Shown: piece after piece, positions 34,201 to 42,614 of the stretch
Position numbering within the stretch: position 1 is the first letter of the stretch
Layout of the letters: each line of letters opens with the position of its first letter
Assembly: GCF_024171695.1 (NCBI RefSeq)
Contig: NZ_JAMTCF010000017.1
Coordinates: forward strand, 164,913 to 228,912
DNA: 64,000 bases
DNA from: Actinosynnema pretiosum
Lineage (GTDB): Bacteria; Actinomycetota; Actinomycetes; Mycobacteriales; Pseudonocardiaceae
Direction of reading: 5' to 3'
Made by a program: the position numbers and the translations under genes
The notes under the pieces: generated by a model
Databases searched by the model: none
Seen by the model: only the letters and a program-made list of their open reading frames with translations
What the model was told of the DNA's origin: nothing

Positions 34201-34385
34201 AAGCCCTGCGCCGATCCCTGTCCCCGGCCGAGGACGAACTGGCGGGCGCCAGCACGGGCCTGGTCTCCCTCGGCCCGGTGGCCGGCTACCTGGCCGACCT
34301 GGCCCAAGCCCTGGACGACCCGGCGGAGGCCACCCGCCTGCGCGCCAAGGCGACCACGATCACCACCCGCCTGCGCGAGGCCTGA
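31257..34385 (+). CDS. Large BTAD/SARP-AAA transcriptional regulator
   Basis: 1042 residues. N-terminal winged helix (LGPLGAELARGPADLRGPRHRA, then GAVQTFVGDLRKAL) and a bacterial transcriptional activation domain ending LGVDPGEPLRALEADIL give the SARP-like first 250 residues. An Ala/Pro/Thr/Gln-rich linker follows, then an AAA ATPase with Walker A SGAAGSGKS near residue 318 and LVLDDLHQADEDT as Walker B. The rest is helical and TPR-like. Regulators of this type activate metabolite or stress genes. It is divergent from the hydrolase gene. Confidence 0.88.
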   Translation: MAHFTVLGPLGAELARGPADLRGPRHRAVLARLLVARGRAVPLDALVADLWDDAPPPGARGAVQTFVGDLRKALEPDRPPRTPPSLLVTVAGGYALRADDTDARRFETAVREAASAPPERARALLTDALALWRGRAYAEFADLPWALAESTALEELRLLAVERLAETALALDAPADAVPPLTPHAAAHPHREHAARLLALALYRTGRQGEALEALRRTGKALRADLGVDPGEPLRALEADILAQSPTLLAPRRPPAPHPTAAQQTTTSQTAAPQATTPQPTPPLFGREEELATLTRAAEEAVTTARLRHVLVSGAAGSGKSALTEALATRLRAAGWSTATTTCPDLPGTPKAWPWTTLRTRLGLPPEPDRTPRFTTLRTLSAHLSGPQPALLVLDDLHQADEDTLALLTALPPDAGPTLVVSTHRATDIPPALTAALARLARTTPTRLYLSGLDERAVADLIATHRPPTPQATRAVHTRSAGNPFLAHELARLWASEGDEALRTVPAGVRDVLLHRLSALPETTRAHLRQAAVLGHEVDLPVLAELAGEDVLDSVESAIAAGFLVEHDADHVRFAHALVHETVRADTTAPRRARWHVAAADAVERATPDEHERIAHHLLEAATRSTATRAAHHAARAATRAERRSAPHEAARLWRAVITSLDRAPTQDPPARLTAVMGLVRALAVTGDLASARAHRAEAARQAETLPDPVHRARVVGSFDVPALWTTPDDDALSTALAESAERALKALPATHRSDRARLLVTIAMERRADPNGEAAEAAEEAERIARALADPVLLSLALNARYLQTFHRAGLAPEREALAAELLQVTESQPDLVAFEVLAHLLLVQSSAAMADLPAADHHAARADHLATRDDLPMVAPFTEWYRAMRLALTGRKAEAEAAYRAAAPKLTATHLPGVVTGLLPLALHTLDVPQSTPDWGANHPWTTPTTNIPKAPHDHLHELRTCLHARTALARSTRDHAELEALRRSLSPAEDELAGASTGLVSLGPVAGYLADLAQALDDPAEATRLRAKATTITTRLREA

Positions 34386-34416
34386 CCGCCCGGCTTTCAC
34401 CGGCCCTTGCGAAGAG

Positions 34417-34464
34417 TTGGCCGGCATGTGGCCACTGATTGGCCACTGCAGCGAGGATTGGCCA
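34417..34464 (+). promoter_or_regulatory. TGGCC(A/G) repeat array upstream of the TIR operon
   Basis: TGGCCG at 34418, TGGCCA at 34429, 34440 and 34459. The first three are spaced exactly 11 bases, one helical turn, so sites would face the same side of the DNA. Three are preceded by T to give TTGGCC. The array lies 50-95 bases before the TIR start, where a promoter should be. It might bind the winged-helix protein encoded third in the operon. Confidence 0.45.
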
Positions 34465-34511
34465 TTATTTGGTCCTTTTTATCCCGCTGGTTCCTGCTTA
34501 CGATTGCCCGC

Positions 34512-35099
34512 GTGTCCGGCTACGAGTACGACGTTTTCATCAGCTACGCGCACCTCGGGAGCGTGCGCAACTGGCTGTTGAACCACTTTCGGGAAAAGCT
34601 GTTCGACTGCCTGGCCGACCAGATGGTCGAGACGCCCAGGGTGTACGTCGACGACTCGATGGACCGGGGAACGCACTGGCCGTCGAACCTGCGGAAAGCG
34701 CTGCTCCACAGCAAGATCATCGTGCCGCTGCTGACCCCGCCCTACTTCCAGTCGTCGTGGTGCCTCGCGGAGTTCCACAGCATGTGGGAGCGGCAGAAGT
34801 CGCTGGGGCTGGGGAGCTTGGAAAAGCCTCAGGGGCTCATCTATCCGATTCTCTACGCTGACTCGGATAATTTTCCGAAGTACGCCAGCGAGTTCTCCTG
34901 GTGGGACTTCAAGAAGTACGCCTACCCGGATCTCTCGTACCAGGGGAGTCTCGACTACAGCAAGTTCCACGGTGAGGTGATCAAGCTCGCGGGCGACCTC
35001 GCCGCGCTGCTGCGCCAGGTGCCCGATTGGCAACCGGGGTGGCCGATCGCGGACCCCGACCCGGTACGCACACCACCAACACCGATTCCGAGGTTCTGA
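34512..35099 (+). CDS. TIR-domain protein
   Basis: 195 residues from the GTG at 34512. The frame continues to 34407, but only from here does a typical TIR start appear (YEYDVFISYAHLG). The TIR motifs follow: VYVDDSMDRGTHWPSNLRKAL, KIIVPLLTPPYFQSSWC and the catalytic Glu E87 in SSWCLAEF. Bacterial TIR domains of this type cleave NAD or make cyclic-ADP-ribose-like signals in phage defence. The C-terminal 90 residues contain WWDFKKYAYPD and a Pro-rich tail. The next gene starts two bases after the stop. Base composition is a little lower in GC than its neighbours. Confidence 0.88.
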   Translation: MSGYEYDVFISYAHLGSVRNWLLNHFREKLFDCLADQMVETPRVYVDDSMDRGTHWPSNLRKALLHSKIIVPLLTPPYFQSSWCLAEFHSMWERQKSLGLGSLEKPQGLIYPILYADSDNFPKYASEFSWWDFKKYAYPDLSYQGSLDYSKFHGEVIKLAGDLAALLRQVPDWQPGWPIADPDPVRTPPTPIPRF

Positions 35100-35101
35100 C
35101 G

Positions 35102-36727
35102 ATGCCTGGGACCGTGATCACCTACTACTCCTACAAGGGCGGCGTCGGTCGCAGCTTCACCCTCGCCAACACGGCTGTGCTGCTCGCCCGATGGGGTTAC
35201 CGGGTCCTCACCGTCGACTGGGACCTGGAAGCGCCCGGCCTGCACCACTACTTCGAGCCGCTCATGACCGAGCGGCAGCCCACCGGCGGCGTGGTGGACC
35301 TCGCTGCCGACTTCCGCGCCGGTCGGCCACCCGCCGACCACGTGATCCCACTGGACAGCGAGAACGGCGCCCTCGCCCTGCTCGCGGCGGGCCGCGCCGA
35401 CGAGTCCTACCCCGGCAAGCTCCAGGACATCGACTGGACCCAGCTGTACGCCGACGGGTTCGCGCAGTACCTGGAGGACTGCCGCGACTCCTGGACCGCC
35501 GACTACGACTTCGTGCTGATCGACAGCCGCACCGGCATCTCCGACATCAGCAGCATCTGCACCGCGCACCTGGCCGACCGGTTGGTCGTCGTCTACACCG
35601 CCAACGAGCAGAACCTCAGGGACGTGGTGGACGTCGTCGAGCGCGTGGACCGGGCCAGGGACCGGATGCCCTACGACCGCCCGCGCCACCTCGTCCTCCC
35701 CGTGCTGTCCCGCCTGGACAACCGGGTCGAGTACCTGCAGGCCGAGGAGTGGCAGCGCAAGTGCGCCCAGGTCGTCTCCCCGCTGTTCGGCAGCTGGCTG
35801 GCCAAGAGCGTCGGCGCCGAGCAGATGGTGCGGCACCTGACCGTCCCGTACGTCTCCTACTGGAGCTTCGGCGAACGGCTGGCGGTGAAGGACGAGGAGG
35901 TCCCCTCCGCGGACCAGGTCTCGTTCGCGCTGGAGACCATCGCCGCAGTGCTGGCGCAGCACTTCGACCGCACCGACCTCCTGGTGGACAACCGGGACGC
36001 CTACGTCGCGGCGGCCCGCACCCGCCGCCGCGAGTACGACCTGGATCTGCTGGTGTCCGCCCCCCGGCCGCTCCAGCGGATCACCACCAGGCTCATCCGC
36101 GAACTGCGCGGGCTCGGCCTGCGGGTCGAGCCGTCGCTGTCCTGGGACGCCGAGTTCCTCGACCAGGCCCGCGAGCCCGCCAGGCACCTGTGCCTCCTGG
36201 TGGACGGCGAGGTCAGCCGCTGGCAGCAGAACGAGGCCGAGCGCTTCCTGCGCCGCGCGCTCGTCCCCGGAGGCGACCAGCGCCAACTGCTCTGCGTCCT
36301 CGTCGACGGCACCGACCGCAAACTCCTGCCCGGCTTCCTGCGCAACCTGCGCCCTCTGGAGCTGAAGACCGACACCCGCCTCGACCAGGTGGCCCGCGCG
36401 CTGCGCGACGCCGTCGCCACCACCCCGAAGAACGAGAAGGCCCGTTACCTGGAGGTCTTGCAGAACACGGCGTCGGTCTTGCGCGACCTGCCGGAACGGC
36501 TGCCCTACGAGGGGCGGGTCGCACTCCTGGCGCAGACCGTGCGCGACGTGGAAGAGGCCTTGCTCAAGGAGGACCCCGACCTGCTCGCCGCCCTGACCGC
36601 CGACCTCGACGTGCTCGGCAGGGCGCACGGGGACCGGAAGGGCGTCTTTCTGCCCGAAGAGCTCCGCTACCGCGTCGACGTGCTGCTCGCCGACCTCGAC
36701 CGCCGGATGAACACCACCGCCTACTGA
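35102..36727 (+). CDS. KGGVGR-motif ParA/MinD-like ATPase with TIR-like C-terminus
   Basis: 541 residues. The deviant Walker A KGGVGRS is at 12-18, followed by VLTVDWDLEAPGLHHYF and, later, DFVLIDSRTGISD. This is the KGGVGR variant of the ParA/MinD/SIMIBI fold, where Lys/Thr is replaced by Arg/Ser. After residue 310 a second alpha/beta domain begins (YDLDLLVSAPRPLQ) and has the TIR spacing SxWxxxE: S372-R-W374-Q-Q-N-E378 within LLVDGEVSRWQQNEAERF. That matches SSWCLAE of the preceding protein, so I suggest a second, divergent TIR domain. In the operon it may link sensing to the TIR effector. Confidence 0.8.
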   Translation: MPGTVITYYSYKGGVGRSFTLANTAVLLARWGYRVLTVDWDLEAPGLHHYFEPLMTERQPTGGVVDLAADFRAGRPPADHVIPLDSENGALALLAAGRADESYPGKLQDIDWTQLYADGFAQYLEDCRDSWTADYDFVLIDSRTGISDISSICTAHLADRLVVVYTANEQNLRDVVDVVERVDRARDRMPYDRPRHLVLPVLSRLDNRVEYLQAEEWQRKCAQVVSPLFGSWLAKSVGAEQMVRHLTVPYVSYWSFGERLAVKDEEVPSADQVSFALETIAAVLAQHFDRTDLLVDNRDAYVAAARTRRREYDLDLLVSAPRPLQRITTRLIRELRGLGLRVEPSLSWDAEFLDQAREPARHLCLLVDGEVSRWQQNEAERFLRRALVPGGDQRQLLCVLVDGTDRKLLPGFLRNLRPLELKTDTRLDQVARALRDAVATTPKNEKARYLEVLQNTASVLRDLPERLPYEGRVALLAQTVRDVEEALLKEDPDLLAALTADLDVLGRAHGDRKGVFLPEELRYRVDVLLADLDRRMNTTAY

Positions 36728-36738
36728 AAGGCCGCGAC

Positions 36739-37338
36739 ATGCCGGACACCTACAGCCCCAGCGAACAGGCCGCGCTGTTCCTGCTGATGACCCTGGACCG
36801 GGAGGTCCCCAACGCCGAGCTGGTCAAGGAGCACAAGGTCGACCTGCGCAAGGACGGCCGCGAGCGGCTCAACAAGGACGGCCTGATCGCGTCCGAGGAG
36901 AAGGGCCGCAGGATCTGGCACCGGATCACCCCCGAGGGCGCTGCCTGGTGCCGCCGGGAGTTCCCCGCGCTCGAACTGCCCGCCAGGTCCGGCCCACTGG
37001 CGCGGGCGCTGTTCGAGCTGGCCCGCCCGCTCATCATCGACTCCCTGAGCGGCGGGGGGAGCACGCCCGCCGAGGTGGTCGAGTCGGGTGGCCTGGACGC
37101 GGTCATCCGGGACGCCTACCGGGAGCTGTCGGTCAAGCCGCAGGACTGGGTCCGGCTGGCCAAGCTGCGCCCCCGGCTGTCCGAAGCCGTGGACGCCGCC
37201 CTGCGCCGGATGCTCAGGCACGGCGAGGTGCACCTGGCCCCCGACTCCAACCGCAAGGTCCTCACCGACGCCGACCACGCCGCGGCCATCCGGATCGGTG
37301 ACGAGGACAAGCACCTCATCGCGATCGAGGAAGCATGA
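36739..37338 (+). CDS. Winged-helix protein of the TIR/HerA operon
   Basis: 199 residues from the ATG at 36739. The first 75 residues form a winged helix: QAALFLLMTLDREVPNAELVK, RERLNKDGLIASEEKGRR and IWHRITPEGAAWC. The second half has another helical segment (VRLAKLRPRLSEAVDAALRRM, then GEVHLAPDSNRKVLTDADH) that looks like a second winged helix. It may bind DNA as operon regulator or act as adaptor between ATPase and TIR protein. It is 11 bases after the ATPase gene, and its stop overlaps the next start (ATGA). Confidence 0.7.
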   Translation: MPDTYSPSEQAALFLLMTLDREVPNAELVKEHKVDLRKDGRERLNKDGLIASEEKGRRIWHRITPEGAAWCRREFPALELPARSGPLARALFELARPLIIDSLSGGGSTPAEVVESGGLDAVIRDAYRELSVKPQDWVRLAKLRPRLSEAVDAALRRMLRHGEVHLAPDSNRKVLTDADHAAAIRIGDEDKHLIAIEEA

Positions 37339-40300
37339 CGGAGCACCTGCACGAGGCGCTGGCCGCGCTCCGCTTCAACTCCGCGCTCACCCCGGACGAC
37401 GTCTGGAACACCCCGCCCTTCCACCTGGACGGCCTGCACGACAAGGTCGTGCGCCGGATCAAGGCGGGGATCGCCGACGCCGTGGACAGCACCGGCCCCA
37501 GTCCCGTCGGGCTCGTGCTCCAGGGCCAGAAGGGAGTGGGGAAGACCCACCTGCTCGGCTCGGCACGACGCGAGGTCCAGCGGGAGGGCGGCTACTTCTT
37601 CCTGATCGAGCTGACGGCGGGCAAGGTCTTCTGGGACGACGTCGCCGACGCCATGCGCAGCGAGCTGCGCCGCTCCGACGACGAGGGCCAGCTCCAGCTC
37701 ACCCTGCTCCTGCGGCGGTTGTGCGAGGAGGCGGGCGTTCCGGGCGGTGTGGCGCGGGCGGTGCTGAACGAGGCGCCGCTGACCCCCGAGGACCTGCGCT
37801 CCTTCCTCAGCCGCCTGCGCGTGCTCGACGAGCGGGTGGCGGTCGAGTGCGGCGACACGATCCGGGCGTTGGCGCTGTACGGCTCCGACCAGCCCGAGAT
37901 CGGCAAGTCCTACCTGGAGGGCACGGCGGACCACGACGACGAGCGCCAGTACTGGGGCCTGCCGCGCAAGGCGCAGTCCGCGCGGACGCTGGTGCGCGAC
38001 CTGTCCCGCGTCCTCGCGCTCACCGGGCCGTGCGTCATCGCCATCGACCAGCTCGACACCCTGGTCAACAAGGGCCAGGACGCCATCGACGAGCAGATCA
38101 CCGGGTCCGAGCTGGCCCAGGAGATCGCGCTCATCGCCGACGGCCTGATGCAGCTGCGCGAGACCACCCGACGCACCACGACCATCGTGGCCTGCCTGCC
38201 GAACACCTGGAAGCAGCTGCACTCGATCGCCAGCGACACCGTGGGGGACCGGTTCACCGAGACCCCGCTGCTCGGCCTCATCACCGATCCCGAGGTGGGG
38301 CGGGAGTTCGTGGCCAGGCGGTTCGGCACGATCTACCGGGCCAAGGGCATCACCCCGCCGCACCCGACCTGGCCCGTGGCGCCCTCCGCGTTCGGCGCCG
38401 ACTGGGCGCCGCGCACCCCGCGCGAGCTGCTCAGGCGGATCGCCGCGCACGCCGAGTCCTGCGTGTACGGCGAGATCCGGGAGCTGGTGTCCTTCAACGC
38501 GGACGCCACGAGCGCCACGCCCCGACCGCCCGTCGTGGCGGAGCCGGACCCCGGTTACTTCCAGGAGCTCGACACCAGGTTCGCCGCGCTGATGGCGAGC
38601 GCCGAGGTCGCGGTGACCGAGGGGAACCAGGACGAGCTGCCGCCGGGCCTGCTGGTCGCCGGGCTGAACTCCTGGATCACCGAGGTCGGCAACGACGACC
38701 TGGTGTGGGCGCTCCAGGCCTTGGACGACGAGGACACCAGGCTCCACGCGGGCGTGCGCCGCACCGTCAACGAGGTGCTCGACACCCGCGAACTGCTGTC
38801 GTTCCGGTACATCGTGAGCAGCCACGGCAACAGGGTGCTGAAGAGGATGCGCGACGCCTGCGCCGCAGCGGGCATCCGCCCCGGTCAGCGCGACCGGTAC
38901 CTGGTGCTGGTCACCAACGCCGCCAAGGGCTGGACCGGGTACACCACCAGGAAGAAGCTGGCCGAGCTGGAGCGGGCGGGCGGCAGGCGGCTGGTGGTGT
39001 CGGACGACGACATGCGCACGTTCAGCGCCCTCAAGGCGCTGCTGGTGGACAAGAACTACCGGTTGCAGCGCTGGCTGGTCGCGCGCAAGCCCGCGAGCCG
39101 GACCTTCCTGGGAGAGGTCCTGGCCGACTTCGCGCGATCCGGCCGCGAGCGGCCCGAGGGGGGTGCGTCCCGCCCCGAGTCCGGTCACCAGGAAACCCGC
39201 CCGCCGCCCGCGTCCCCCGACCACATCGAGATCGGCGCGGGCGGTCGGGTCCGCGTCGAGGTGGAGTCGCTGCGCAAGCACGCCATCGTGTTCGCGGGCT
39301 CGGGCAGCGGGAAGACCGTGCTGCTGCGGCGGATCGTCGAGGAGTGCGCGCTGCGCGGCGTCTCGGCGATCGTGCTCGACCCGAACAACGACCTGGCCCG
39401 GCTGGGCGACGCCTGGCCGGAGCCGCCCGAGGGCTGGTCGCCCGGTGACGAGGAGCGGGCCGCCGACTACCTGGCGGGTACCGAGGTCGTCGTGTGGACG
39501 CCGGGCAGGGAGAGCGGCAGGCCGCTCTGCTTCCACCCGCTGCCCGACTTCGCCGGGGTGCGCGAGGACCCCGACGAGTTCGCTGCCTCCGTGGAGGCCG
39601 CCGTGGCCAGGCTCGTGCCCCACGCGGGTGTCTCGGGCGCGGGGAAGGGCGCCGTCCGGGGACGGGCGGTGCTGCGTGAGGCGCTGGCGCACTTCGCCGG
39701 GAGCGGTGGTCGCGACCTGTCCGGGTTCGTCGACGTGCTGGCGGACCTGCCGGAGGGCGTCAGCACCCTGGCGACCGCCCGCGCCACCGCCGCCGACCTG
39801 GCGGAGACGTTGCGCGCCGCGATGGTCAACGACCCGCTTCTCGGCGGCAGGGGCGAGCCGGTCGACCCGGCCGAGCTGCTCACCCCGGCACCCGGCAAGC
39901 GGGCCAGGATCTCGGTGATCAGCTTCGTCGGGTTGCCGTCGGACGAGCAGCGGCAGGGGTTCACCAGCCAGCTCCAGCTGGAGGTGTTCGCCTGGGCCAA
40001 GCGCAACCCGGCGGTGGACCGGCCGCTCGGCGGGCTGCTCGTGCTCGACGAGGCGCAGACGATCGCGCCCTCGGGCGGGTGGACGGCCAGCACCCAGAGC
40101 ACCATCCTGCTGGCCTCGCAGGCCCGCAAGTACGGGCTGGGCCTGCTGCTGGCCACCCAGGCGCCGAAGGGCGTGCACAACCAGGTCACCGGCAACACGA
40201 CGACGCAGTTCTTCGGCAGGCTCAACACCCCGGCGCAGATCGCGGCGGCGACCGAGGTGGCCAGGGCCAGGGGCAGCGCGGTCGGCGACATCTCCGGGTT

Positions 40301-40436
40301 GGGGCGCGGCCAGTTCTACGCGGCGGGGGAGGCGTTCGGCTTCACCCTGGTGCGAGTCCCGATGTGCCTGAGCCACCACCCGGCCAGCCCGCTGCGGGTG
40401 GAGGAGGTCCTGGACCGGGCCAGGGCGGGCAGCTGA
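37335..40436 (+). CDS. Double ATPase: AAA/STAND-like N-half and HerA/FtsK-like C-half
   Basis: 1033 residues. The first P-loop is GQKGVGKT (64-71), followed by CVIAIDQLDTLVNKGQD. The second is GSGSGKT (655-661) in HAIVFAGSGSGKTVLLRRI, followed by VLDPNNDLARLGD and Walker B LLVLDEAQ (D905/E906), then LLATQAPKGVHNQVTGNTTTQF as in HerA/VirB4/FtsK hexameric pumps. The region between is helical. HerA-family motors partner with NAD-consuming SIR2 enzymes in known anti-phage systems. Here a TIR enzyme may take the place of SIR2. Four-base overlap with the winged-helix gene supports co-expression. Confidence 0.82.
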   Translation: MTEHLHEALAALRFNSALTPDDVWNTPPFHLDGLHDKVVRRIKAGIADAVDSTGPSPVGLVLQGQKGVGKTHLLGSARREVQREGGYFFLIELTAGKVFWDDVADAMRSELRRSDDEGQLQLTLLLRRLCEEAGVPGGVARAVLNEAPLTPEDLRSFLSRLRVLDERVAVECGDTIRALALYGSDQPEIGKSYLEGTADHDDERQYWGLPRKAQSARTLVRDLSRVLALTGPCVIAIDQLDTLVNKGQDAIDEQITGSELAQEIALIADGLMQLRETTRRTTTIVACLPNTWKQLHSIASDTVGDRFTETPLLGLITDPEVGREFVARRFGTIYRAKGITPPHPTWPVAPSAFGADWAPRTPRELLRRIAAHAESCVYGEIRELVSFNADATSATPRPPVVAEPDPGYFQELDTRFAALMASAEVAVTEGNQDELPPGLLVAGLNSWITEVGNDDLVWALQALDDEDTRLHAGVRRTVNEVLDTRELLSFRYIVSSHGNRVLKRMRDACAAAGIRPGQRDRYLVLVTNAAKGWTGYTTRKKLAELERAGGRRLVVSDDDMRTFSALKALLVDKNYRLQRWLVARKPASRTFLGEVLADFARSGRERPEGGASRPESGHQETRPPPASPDHIEIGAGGRVRVEVESLRKHAIVFAGSGSGKTVLLRRIVEECALRGVSAIVLDPNNDLARLGDAWPEPPEGWSPGDEERAADYLAGTEVVVWTPGRESGRPLCFHPLPDFAGVREDPDEFAASVEAAVARLVPHAGVSGAGKGAVRGRAVLREALAHFAGSGGRDLSGFVDVLADLPEGVSTLATARATAADLAETLRAAMVNDPLLGGRGEPVDPAELLTPAPGKRARISVISFVGLPSDEQRQGFTSQLQLEVFAWAKRNPAVDRPLGGLLVLDEAQTIAPSGGWTASTQSTILLASQARKYGLGLLLATQAPKGVHNQVTGNTTTQFFGRLNTPAQIAAATEVARARGSAVGDISGLGRGQFYAAGEAFGFTLVRVPMCLSHHPASPLRVEEVLDRARAGS

Positions 40437-40565
40437 ACCACCGGGGGCCGGGTTGTCGCGACCGGCCCCCGGCCCGCTGCGCCACGCGGCCCTTGGCACC
40501 CCCGGACCGGATCACTAGCGTCCCAGGGGAAGCGTCCGGTTCCGCCGAGGTGGGGGAGACCACCG

Positions 40566-42398
40566 ATGCGCCGCACCCCGCTCCTGGCCGCCCTGCTCCT
40601 GCTGCTCGCGACGGCCCCGCTCCCCACAGCCTCCGCCGCGCCCGCGTGGTTCGACGGCGGTGAGGTCAGACCCTCCGGCGGGGTGTTCCGGGACGAGCAC
40701 GGGCGCGAGGTGGTGCTGCGGGGCTTCAACGTCTCGGGCACCGCCAAGCTCGCCGAGCACCGGGGGCTGCCGTTCCCGAACGTCCAGGCGGCGCGGGACT
40801 CCGCCGTGGCGCTGCGCAGGTTGACCGGCGCGAACGCGGTGCGGTTCCTGGTCACCTGGGCGTGGTTGGAGCCGGAGCCGAGGCGGATCGACCAGGGATA
40901 TTTGGACCGGGTGGCCGAGCAGATCGGGGCGTTCACGGACCAGGGGGTGCGCGTGTACGTGGACTTCCACCAGGACCTGTACTCGCGGCACTTGTTCAAC
41001 CGGGACAGCTGGTACACCGGCGACGGGGCGCCCGCGTGGGTGGTGCGGGCGGGCGGGTACCCGAGCGAGTCGTGCGGGTTGTGCTTCCACTGGGGGCAGA
41101 ACATGAAGTCGAACACGGCGGTCACCGCCGCGACCTACGACTTCTGGCACAACCGCGAGCTCCAGGTGGACGGGGGACCGCTGCGCGTGCAGGACGGGTT
41201 CCTGAGCGCGGCCGGGGAAGCGTTGCGGGGTTTGAAGAACCGGCTGTCCGCCGAGGCCTTCGAGCTGGTGCTGGGCGTGGACCCGCTGAACGAGCCGTAC
41301 GCGGGCCGCTACGACGCCGGGCAGACCAGCCTGATGTGGGAGCGCGACCACCTGTGGCCGTTCCACCAGCGCTTCCGGCGGCTCATGGACGAGACCGGGT
41401 GGCGCGACAAGACCTCCTTCGCCGAACCGCTGGTGTTCTGGAACCAGAACGTGGAGTTCTTCGCCGAGCCGGGCGGTTTCCCCGGTGCGGCGCCGTGGGG
41501 CGACGGGTACGCGTTCAACACGCACTTCTACGACGGGAAGGCCCAGTCGGCGCTGCTGATGCCGGGGAAGGCGGGGGACGGGCAGTACGCGCGGACGTTC
41601 GCGGACGTTCGGACGCGCGCGGCGGACCTGGGCGTGCCAGCGATCGTCTCCGAGTACGGCCACCCGGTGCGGGGGCTCACGGCGGACAAGCACCCGTCGG
41701 TGCTGAAGGCGACGCAGCAGTCGCTGGACAGCGCGCTGCCGGGGTCGAGGTGGTGGGCGGAGGCGGCGACGTCCGGGCCGGTGCTGTCGGGGAGCCAGTG
41801 GCACTGGGACACGAACTACGACCGGCACCGGGAGCTGATGAACGACAACCCGTCGAAGGTGAGGACGGAGGGCGACGCGATGAACGACGAGCACTTCTCG
41901 GTGGTGCGGCTGGGGGACGACGGCGCGGCGGGGTTGACGGTGGACGCGCGGTTGGTGGACCGGGTGTTCCCCCGTGCGGTGGCGGGGACGACGCGGGCGT
42001 TCACGTACGAGGACCGGGCGCGGGACGGGAACGCGGAGCTGGTGTGGAACCAGGTGCCGGTGGGGATGCCCGCGACGCGCGCGGTGGTCGGTGCGAACCC
42101 GTACGCGGTGCTGGTGTGGGAGGGGGCGGAGTCGGGGGCGCCTACGGAGTTGCACCTGCCTGCGGGGTTCGCGCCTGCGGGGACGACGGTGGTGACGGAT
42201 CTGGGGGCGGTCACGGGGTTGCCTGGGGACACGGGGGCGGAGGCGGTGGCTTGGGGGCCTGAGCCTGGGGTCGGCGGGGTGAACCGGGTGCTGGTGCGGG
42301 CTGGCGCGGGGGTGCACTTCGCGCTGGTGACCACGGGGTCCGGGGACCTGGCGGCGGCGCGGGCGGAGCTGGCGGCGTGGGCGGCTAGGACGTTCTGA
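40566..42398 (+). CDS. Secreted GH5 glycosidase (endoglycoceramidase-like)
   Basis: 610 residues with GGGGGAG before the ATG and a signal peptide (RRTPLLAALLLLLATAPLPTASA, cleavage probably after ASA). GH5 signals in order: VVLRGFNVSGTAKL, GANAVRFLVTWAWLEP, VYVDFHQDLYSRHLF, acid/base Glu in VDPLNEPYAG, and nucleophile Glu in IVSEYGHP. FHWGQNMKSNTAV suits the endoglycoceramidase/mannanase branches. The C-terminal 170 residues form a beta-rich extra domain. It should cut sugar polymers or glycolipids outside the cell, but the exact substrate is open. Confidence 0.82.
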   Translation: MRRTPLLAALLLLLATAPLPTASAAPAWFDGGEVRPSGGVFRDEHGREVVLRGFNVSGTAKLAEHRGLPFPNVQAARDSAVALRRLTGANAVRFLVTWAWLEPEPRRIDQGYLDRVAEQIGAFTDQGVRVYVDFHQDLYSRHLFNRDSWYTGDGAPAWVVRAGGYPSESCGLCFHWGQNMKSNTAVTAATYDFWHNRELQVDGGPLRVQDGFLSAAGEALRGLKNRLSAEAFELVLGVDPLNEPYAGRYDAGQTSLMWERDHLWPFHQRFRRLMDETGWRDKTSFAEPLVFWNQNVEFFAEPGGFPGAAPWGDGYAFNTHFYDGKAQSALLMPGKAGDGQYARTFADVRTRAADLGVPAIVSEYGHPVRGLTADKHPSVLKATQQSLDSALPGSRWWAEAATSGPVLSGSQWHWDTNYDRHRELMNDNPSKVRTEGDAMNDEHFSVVRLGDDGAAGLTVDARLVDRVFPRAVAGTTRAFTYEDRARDGNAELVWNQVPVGMPATRAVVGANPYAVLVWEGAESGAPTELHLPAGFAPAGTTVVTDLGAVTGLPGDTGAEAVAWGPEPGVGGVNRVLVRAGAGVHFALVTTGSGDLAAARAELAAWAARTF

Positions 42399-42566
42399 GG
42401 TTCGGGGGAGTTCGGGCGCACCCGCGCCACCTGGAAGTTCCTCGATCATGTCCGCGCGCGGGGGTACCGCGCCCCGGAGGACGTCGAGGTCACGGACGAG
42501 CTGGAGGAAGCGGCTCCTGCGCTACTGCTGAGCTGTCGTGCTGGGCGCATACCGAGGCGCACGAGC
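42399..42566 (+). other. Possible gene remnant after the GH5 stop
   Basis: Reading on in the GH5 frame after its TGA gives TRATWKFLDHVRARGYRAPE, then DVEVTDELEEAAPALLLSC, a protein-like stretch with no start or ribosome site. It may be the tail of a decayed gene at a tRNA-adjacent site. It could equally be chance in high-GC DNA. Confidence 0.2.
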
Positions 42567-42571
42567 AAAAA

Positions 42572-42605
42572 CCCCGCTGACCGAAGTTCACGCTGGTCAG
42601 CGGGG
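42572..42605 (-). terminator. Terminator of the tRNA-Arg gene
   Basis: CCCCGCTGACC and GGTCAGCGGGG are perfect 11-base arms with a 12-base loop. On the minus strand the stem is followed by TTTTT, so this is a classical intrinsic terminator just downstream of the tRNA. Confidence 0.85.
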
Positions 42606-42614
42606 TTTCCTTGC

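Noticed and set aside
42399..42566. Integrase remnant next to tRNA-Arg
   Set aside because: The protein-like stretch has no tyrosine-recombinase motif and no att duplication of the tRNA 3' end was found.
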